Assembly (NCBI GenBank): GCA_013433145.1
Contig: CM024188.1
Coordinates: forward strand, 1,426,001 to 1,490,000
From: Ascaris suum
Taxonomy: Eukaryota; Nematoda; Chromadorea; Rhabditida; Ascarididae
Reading direction: 5' to 3'
DNA: 64,000 nucleotides
The notes under the pieces are model-generated. The model was not told where the DNA came from and made no database searches. It worked only from the letters and a program-made list of their open reading frames with translations. The position numbers and the translations under genes were made by a program. This document shows, in pieces, positions 30,001-39,000 of the stretch (position 1 is its first letter; each line of letters starts with the position of its first letter).

Positions 30001-33000
30001 TGCATTAATAACTGAATAATGAAAAGATGACAATAAATTTAGAGCAATTTGCTCTCGAACTGAATTTTCAACTTCAAAGCAATCGAAGCTTCTTTTTTTT
30101 TTTCAATTATCACTTCAAAATCGGTTTAAACGATGAATTCACGCTCTCAACAACTTTGCAGATTCGATGAACATTTATTTTTACACATTCAATTGGTTTT
30201 ATTTCACATATTTATGGAGATAATAAATATGAATTGCTATCATATTTTAAAAAAAATCTGCTATATCCGAATTGATTTCTTTTCGCAAGCATAAAACTTC
30301 CATAGGACTATTGCAACACAACATAATAACTTCATAAGGAAATTGCGCTATTTTTATGTTTATTTATTTATTTTTCTGAATTATGCATATTTTTGAATTC
30401 TCAATTTCAACGAAATATACACCCCCATCATCTATGAACAATATGATGAATTAATTCGCAAGAAAAAAAAAACCTTTAAATCAATATCAAAAATTATATA
30501 TTTAAAATGAAAGTTACTAATTCTGTACCGTTGTTTTGCATGTGAAGATAGCACTCCATTGCTCAGGATCGATTTCCAATAAATATGCTGACCATTTCAC
30601 CTCAGAATCGTTGCCAATCTCAACACCCATCTGTTCCTCATTATCCGATATCTAGAAAGAAAATGCATCCGATATTTCGCTTGAAAGGTACAAAAATTCA
30701 CGATGAGAGCTATAATACATCGATATGATACGCGTTTTGTCATACGACAGAAATACTAGGAGATTATGTCTGTACATCCAAAAGATCATTCGGATATTTA
30801 AGTTTTTCGGCCTTTCGAATATCCACTTTGCCTAGGTTTATTTTTTTCCCACTGATTCCAAAAATCAGCACCACATTTCTTGAGCTCATCGTTTCACAAT
30901 CCCGTCCAACTGCTTACATAGCTGAAACTTCGATTTTGAGAACATCAAGGAACAAAATTTTTTGGCAAAACATCTTCAGTGTATCAAGACTAAAAATTAA
31001 CCGCAACACTGTCGCTGAAGAAGAAATCACCGGACGAGTCCGCAGAGGAGTCAACAGATGAGGTGCAGAGAAGAAGAGCTTTTGGCTCAGTAGCGGATTG
31101 ATCTTGATCATGACATAGAAGGAGGAAAATATGCAGTGGGTAGTAAAATAGTGATCGCGATTTTTTTTTCTCTGTTCATAGGTCTAAATTCTACAAACTG
31201 CGCTTTTTCCACTCAGTTAATTGACAACTGTAAATTTTATGGCGGAAGTTTGTGAACAATTCTTACCTTTCTTGGTTTGAAATATAGGTTGCCAATATGT
31301 AGGATGGTTGCAAGTGCACGAAATATGAAGCTCTGTTGGTCATCGCTGAAGCCGACTGCTTTCAACGCATCTCGTAAATCGGCGAAATTTTGCAAATCTT
31401 CCGTTTCATTATCAACACATTTGCCCTAGAATAAAAGACATTTAGCCTATATTTCGAGTAAAGGTTTGAAGCTTACAAAATAGAATATCCGTATCACATG
31501 TGGGCAGCTTCCTTTTCATCTATTCCAATCGAAGATGGTTTGGAGGGGAAGGGGAGGTACTGGAGAAGGTAGTAAGTACGAAATATTGAGATATTTTGAG
31601 TGTGACAAAGAGTCAACAAACATATGAAAAAGAAAATGAAAGTTCCGTGGGCATATACCGTAAAAATTCGACCTTTCAGAAAATTTGGGAAAATCTTCCG
31701 AAACACAAAATTTCCTTTCAAACATGTTGACGAGATCATTGAAATACGATTAATCTTAACAGTGGTAACAGCCATGCGCCAAAAAAAAAGAGATCTTAGA
31801 TACCTAAGCAAACAGTGGATTGAAAATTCTTGCATGATGCAAATGTTGTCCAAGGATATTGTCACAAAATTTTTTGGGAATTTGATAGTGATAGAACTTA
31901 TGCGTGAGCCGTATTATTAACATCGGTAGACTTTATGCAGATATCAGTGGGAATATCACTTCTTATAGCAAATGCGGTAATTTACGGCATAAATTGAAAA
32001 AAGAAAGTAGCAAGTATCACTGAACAATTTTCATTAAAATATAAATCAGAATGATGTGTTTTTTAGAGTTGAAAGATATTCATGAGAGGTGAAAAGAAGT
32101 AAGCAAACAAAAAAAAAAGAAGTAAGATTTATTATGGCAATGAAAAAAAAAATTAACCACAGAAGGTAATTCTTTAAGAGTATTCATCAATCAGTTCAAA
32201 AAGATTTTCCTTTTAGAGGTTTTTATTGACTTTCCGACTTTTAATACCATCCTCAAATAAACCAAGAAGTGGACCTAATAGAGAATCTCAACTTGATGAA
32301 ATTTTATGACATTGGATTCGCTTCGCTTCTTCAAAGTTCTCGCAAAATTGATAGCTTAGAAAAGTGACCAATTGCTAATAGCAATATTTTCTGCGTACTA
32401 AGTCAAGGAACGCTGAACCAATGTAACGCAGAATTTTTGGAGACAATGTTGATGCTCGAGCATGAGGTTGGTCGTAAAGAAGTGACAGTATTGTTGGAAG
32501 TTTACGAGGTTTACGTAAACCCCCGGCGCGTACTTAAAAGCTGGTTTATATACGTATCCAATTTTTCAGTTTTCATCTCAATATATCGATTTTATGAACC
32601 TGATTGAGGTAGAAATATTTGTGAGAATCTTTCAGACCGAACTTCTGACGTAATGATTCTTCTAAGCCAGCACACATTTGATAGAAGACATTGAAATTAC
32701 GTTCGCCTCGCTTCTGATAGACAAGCCGACTTAATTCCAACGGCAACAGATGACGCAGTGCAATACCTTCGATCGATTCACTGTAAATATTGTTCATCTG
32801 ATGAATTAAAACGCTGATAAAACAATGGCAGTGGACAGACGTAATGAACAGGTTTATATTGTGTATAAATTTCAAAGTTGGTTTATAAGTCACATGAATG
32901 AGGCCACTTAATGAAGTGATTAGTAAAGAAACACGCTTGAAGAGATGGCACGATATGTGCTTTTCCAACCCGACGCACAACTCATCAATCGATGTCATAA

Positions 33001-36000
33001 TTAAGCAGCAAAATCTGAAATTTTCTAAATAATGACCTCATATTGTAAAATATGCAAAAATAATGTCTTCATAATTTAGCAAAATCCACTGCTTGTGGAA
33101 ATCTTCCACGAAAGATTTTTCGTTGTTTTGCAACCTGGCCTATATAAAGGGAAAAGCGTCCAGTTCAAAACGCGTACAGTTTCTTTCTTCACTTTTAAAA
33201 GTCTATACCACCTTTCAAATTTTGAGAATTCAAGTGAACAGGGCATAGGAAGCCACTTTTTAACTTACATTATTCCAGTGAATTTCCGCTTTAAAGTCTT
33301 CGATAATAAACAGACACAAATATGTACACATGAGCACAATGTTACTATGATGAGCTTTTGCTTTAAAAAAAATCTGTGTATAGAAAAATGGCAAATTTGT
33401 GAAAACGAATAAAAAAACCTCAAGAAAAACAAAATAGACTTAAATTCTTAAAATAAAACAGAATGAAGTTTTCGTTGAAAATCGATAGAACGCCGAAGAA
33501 ACCGATGTTGAATCACTTTAAGCTTGAGCTAGTAGACGTTAAAAATAACGAAAATATTCTAGAAGAATTTACTTCCTGTATAGCAGCTCAAGCGCATAAC
33601 CGACTCGAGTAGCGTTGTTATTTTTAAGTGTTTTTGCACCAGCAAATGCCTCAATGATTGTTTGAATAGCATCGACCTGAAATGTCAATGAAGCTTTTAT
33701 AAATGCTCAGTAGACAAGCAAAATCCTTGTCATATTGTTGAGGAAAGTTGCAAGTTCGCCTTCGTTACGCATGCCTACTGCACTGAAGAAGTTATTAAGC
33801 GCATGGACGTCCGCATCACTCGTGGCCAGTAAAATTCGAAAGCGAACAGGGTGAAATAATGTAACCATTTTTTAAAAGAGAAGCAACACGAACTAAATGC
33901 AGATTCGAGATCACAATACCTGCCAGGAACTGTAAGACTTTCGTCAATGGGCCTTTTAGCCGGGTGGCTCTACAAATTCAGGTGGCGGTAGCTGAGGGTA
34001 AAGGAAGTGGCCATAGCACTGCTCTTGCTCATCCGTTTATTTTATGCGCATGTGTGCAGGCTCCCTTACTCCAGCTTAAAAACTTTATGACGGAAAATTC
34101 GCCAAGTGCACGAAGTTTTGAAGCATCTATGGAAGAGTTCAACTCAAGCTTTGCTGAGTAGGGCCATATTTGCATCTGTCACCTTAAAACTTTCTTAACA
34201 CATTCATGGCCATCCCCGCAGCACATTCTCTAAATGATCGTCAAGAAAATGACGCTGGAATTCGCCAATGTGTATCACAGCATATACGTAAATGAGATTG
34301 CAGTATGAATAATAGCCAACGAAACGAAATATGGGAAGATAAGCTGGAGCAGTCAACAAAAGCCACAGTATCGCAAAGTGATGGAGCAGTTATACTATTC
34401 AAAACCAACGAATATTTTCTGGGATATTTTTGCAACATAGCTAAATGGAAAGTAAGATAGGCGCACAAGCACTCCAACAGCACAAAATACCATTTCGATA
34501 TGTCATGTAGCCAGTCGAAACCCGAACGATGTTCGGGCAGGGAAAACAAACTGTGTTGAATGCACTCTGTCGTGTAAGATGCACACAGTTCGGATATGCC
34601 CCTCAACATCAGCTAATCTCATCGAGTAAAATGCGACAGCGCGGAAATTGTAAAGACGTAATACTATGTGACACTGAATAATAAGCAGTAAGTTTTGAAG
34701 ATCGTGATATCTAGAAAATGAGGTGGGTGGCGAGCGGTCAGCAAAATCGTTTTGATATCCTATCGAAGTTGACCAGGAAATACAGCACTCAAATTCTTAT
34801 AACAAGAAATTGTTTTAATATCTCTACATCCTTCCAAAATTTACCTTTCGACGAGTAAATAGGTAATTTCTGCTCTATACAGCTTTTTATAGAGGTCATA
34901 TAAATTACCATTTTACATCTTTGTGGAACCGGAAATCAAATTATTTTTTCAAATGCTGGGCTTAGCGGTTGGAGCGAGATGAGGTGAGCAAAATAAGCCA
35001 AGAATTCCTTAATGAAACATGCAGATCAGCTGAAAAATTTAAAACGAATAAAATTCTTCATATATTTAAACGCAGGGAAATTCTCACATATAAAAATCGA
35101 ATGAATCGAAATTTTTTTTAGGATCGAAATTTTTCATTTCAAGTCAAACGAAGCAAACTGCACATTTTTCTAAGGTACACGAAGGAGATCAAAATTCTTT
35201 GGGGTGAGCGAATCGAGTTGGCAAAATATGTGTGCTTTGGCGATTTTCATCTCGTTCCAGCGCTTTTGTGCTCTCAACGAAAAAGGTTGGTTGAATCTCT
35301 AAACTCCGCTCCCCCCTTTCGAGATAGTTGCACAAAAGTCAGCTAGTTTTACAACATAATTTGATGAAAAGATATAACACAATAAAAATTGAAAAAAAAA
35401 ATCACCTGCACGGCTGTCACGGTTTCTCTTTTACTTGATTTGACGATATAACGCGCTACTTGAAATAAATTCATTGTCTTTCCCGAACCTGATTCACCAC
35501 TGAAAATTGTACAATTAGGTCATGAAGTTCTATACCATTTAGTGAATCGGAAAAAAAAAACAATCTATTGTGTGGACGCATGAAGAAGAAAGTACAGCCG
35601 ACAAAAAAATTTTCATTAACTATGCCCAGAACTCAAAACAACATGGAAGAATTCAACAAAATGAGCGCATCAACAATAAACGTGAATGCAAAATGACCAA
35701 ATGCTTCAAACTTTAAAAAAAAAACGCCTACTCAGGTGCCGACAGAACCCAATAACCATCAAGAGAGAGTTTATTTGCACTTCGTGCGGAAATACGCTTA
35801 AAAATATCTATTGGAATATCTTCCAATAAAGGTAACAGGATGCGTATCCATCACTTATGGACGGCAAAATTTAAAAAATGATAACAAAGGAAGTGAAATC
35901 GTATGTTATTTATCGAGAGAAGAGAAGCACACTTCCGATAATGGATTCAGTTCATTCAAGCAATAAGTTACAAACGCTATAGGACGGGGAGCGACTCGCT

Positions 36001-39000
36001 ATATACTTTCAATAAAAGATAGAATAGAATACAAATGGAGCTTAGGGAATATTTGAGATGAATAGTTGACAATGAGAATCATCTTCGAAAAGCTTTAAGA
36101 GCAATTTTCTAAGCGCTTCATGAAATAAGTACGATAATTGATGATGAAGAATACGGGTATAAGTCTTCGTTTTAGCATAATGGTTATTAACCTGGCCCCT
36201 AATATTTGTGTTCATACAATGCATACCTGAAGCAGATCATTTCACTTCTCGATTTATTCTTCGCATTGCGTAAAACATCCTCTCCGATCGAAAAGATATG
36301 TCTGAAAAATTACGATCGTTCTTTTTTTCAGTCAGTTTATTTGCAAAAATTTTTCTCTATTCAAAAACCAACAGCGTTCAATTGGCAATGATATCTTAAA
36401 GGATTCTTCATATTGCAATCGTTGCAAAACAATTCATCTAATGCAATGATGTGCATTAAGAATGCTGATTTTCAATAGCGTCATGTACGTATGCTTGTAA
36501 AGACTAAATGTAAAGCTACCAAAAGTGGAAGGCTATGCATTCCATAAATGCTAATTTTTACAGTAGAGGGCAAAAAAGAAATACGAGCCATTTTGGCTTT
36601 CGAAAACGTCTGATCACATACGCTGGCATTGAAGTCGTTGGCTGGTTGCGGTAAAGCTTGATAACAGAATCATCATATATCGATAGACGTTCGTATGGGT
36701 TAAGCGCCAAAAGAACCTCACCAGCTTTCGTCTAAAAATGAAGGTATTCTCAATTTGGTAGAAAATTTTGAATAGTTTTAAATATGCAAGCAATCGCTTC
36801 TTGTAAGCTGAGTAAGGTGTAGACAAAGAAATATTTAAAACACCTATCGCGAACTTCTATTACTTTTATATGAGAAAAAAAAAAAATTTTTTTTTTCCAC
36901 AATTGAGTATGAAAGTGTAAAGAAAGTAAGCTTAGAAATGAATAAGATAATGCAATTTATTATTTCGCAAAACGTTTCTTCTTCTCTTTATAGGCTAACG
37001 AAGTGAAAATGGTCAAATCTTAGTGAATTTTTTTTGTGCGCTAAATAATTCCATAACATAGTAAACATATTTCGAAACGGTTGAATATATTTTCGTGCAC
37101 TTTTTAACTTCCTTCTGCATTCGAATTATTAGATCGGATTTTGAAAAGACAACCTACACGTTTCATTTTCATCTGAAACAACACTATTGCAATTTAAAAT
37201 ACTCTATAAATTGATAGCTTATTTAATCAACCTGATGACTTAGTTTGTGATGCTCCCGTAACGAAACGCTACGATCGTATGAGTGCTAAGTATGTCAAAA
37301 TTAATACTTACTAGTTCTTATTTTGAGAACTTACATAAATTCGTTTCTTTTCAAATCGTTTTTGAAGCGAATATAGTAGCGCCGATTCACATTCGTCCCT
37401 GAAATTGTGAGAATCTCCACAAAACTTTTCAATTGCAAAAGTTGTACGAAAGCAAAGATATACTCACTGATAAATGACAGCACGATTTTGCAAGAAAAAT
37501 TTTCGGACAGAAAATCGACAGAGGTAATCCGAAGGATAGCTCAGTTAAACAGTTTCCTCTCTGTATGCGAGCAATTCATGGAGCTGATTTCGTTGTATAA
37601 TTAGCAATGCCGATAGGTGCGCGTTAAATACGCTCTGAGTACGACAATATTATTGTTTGTTTGCATTATGAGTACGATGGTTGGTGACTTAAAGCGGAAC
37701 AATATTGAAAGAATTAGCGCTTTTATGACGTGGTAAATACTCAAAGTGAACCTCATCTGAGAAAAGATTTATTGAACAATGAGCGTTTGAACTGAAATAA
37801 GTTGTATTTAATACGTATAAACTGAGGAAAAAAAAAAGAGGAAAAGAAAAAATTCTATTAGATTTGCAAATAATAAAATACAAACGAATAAAAATATTCT
37901 ACTTTACAACCACTAATAAATCAATGAAAAATTATATTTATTTAATAAAGAAATAAAGTTTTATTAGTTTCTCTCATTATAATACATTCTTTAGTAAATA
38001 ATCAATGTGTTATTTTGAATAATATTATTACCAGTTTTTCAATGATATCTCTCATTGCACAAAAGATATGCGAAATAAAACGTGCCAACTTTTGACTTAC
38101 GGAATTTCAACAAGATCTTCCACGTCCGGGTTGAATTTTTTGCGCGCCGTCAACCTTGCAGCGTTGTCAAGTTGCATCACATGATTCTAGAAATATGAAA
38201 CATACGAATTTTATTTTATATGATTAAATGTATTAATGCAACCGGGATTTCGAGTACGCAACGATAGTAAGATAAAAGAGGGCCGAGAGGTGGTGAAGAA
38301 GAGAACATGAATAGATCCGCTAAAATCTCCAACCTAAAGGAAACGAGCCTTTGGCGGCGGAAATTCTTGATTCATGCAAAAAAAAAGACAAATTTCACTA
38401 ACAAACGTGGAATGTTGTCGGCTGAGGCTAATGATTACGGAGAAAAACAATAACTCTCCAGATGTTTCCACTGCGATGAGACGAGAATAGACGGCAAAAA
38501 CTGTGTTTCAATATTATTACGGGAACAGTTAGACGAGCATTTCTGGTCCGATTTTGGCTCCTAGAACTGTTAAGCTTTCTCCACTTCCTTTCCTCTCTTC
38601 ACACTTCCCTCATTCCTCTTCCTTCCCACTTCTGCGGGACAATGCTTGTATGAATTTCAACCGAGGCATTGCCACTTCAAGGAAACATGGGACCAAAAGT
38701 TCCGGTCTTTTTGCAACGGAAAAGAATTTTTGATGCGTTTTTAAGGAGATGCGCTACTCCGCTTCTACCATTTCACTTTTCGTTAAAAATTTTATTATTT
38801 TTCTGTTTTGATTCTATGTTGATGCAATATCATATGAGTGTTGCTAATCATTACAAGTATGCAATACAACTTTGAAAAAATTACCGACTGAATCAAGCGA
38901 ACCATGATCGGCTCCGTATCGACAACGATCGCTGGCACCGAATAGCCAAGGCCAGAGCCTAGCCAAACTGGCTGATTCTGAAATTTCGAAAATTTTATTC

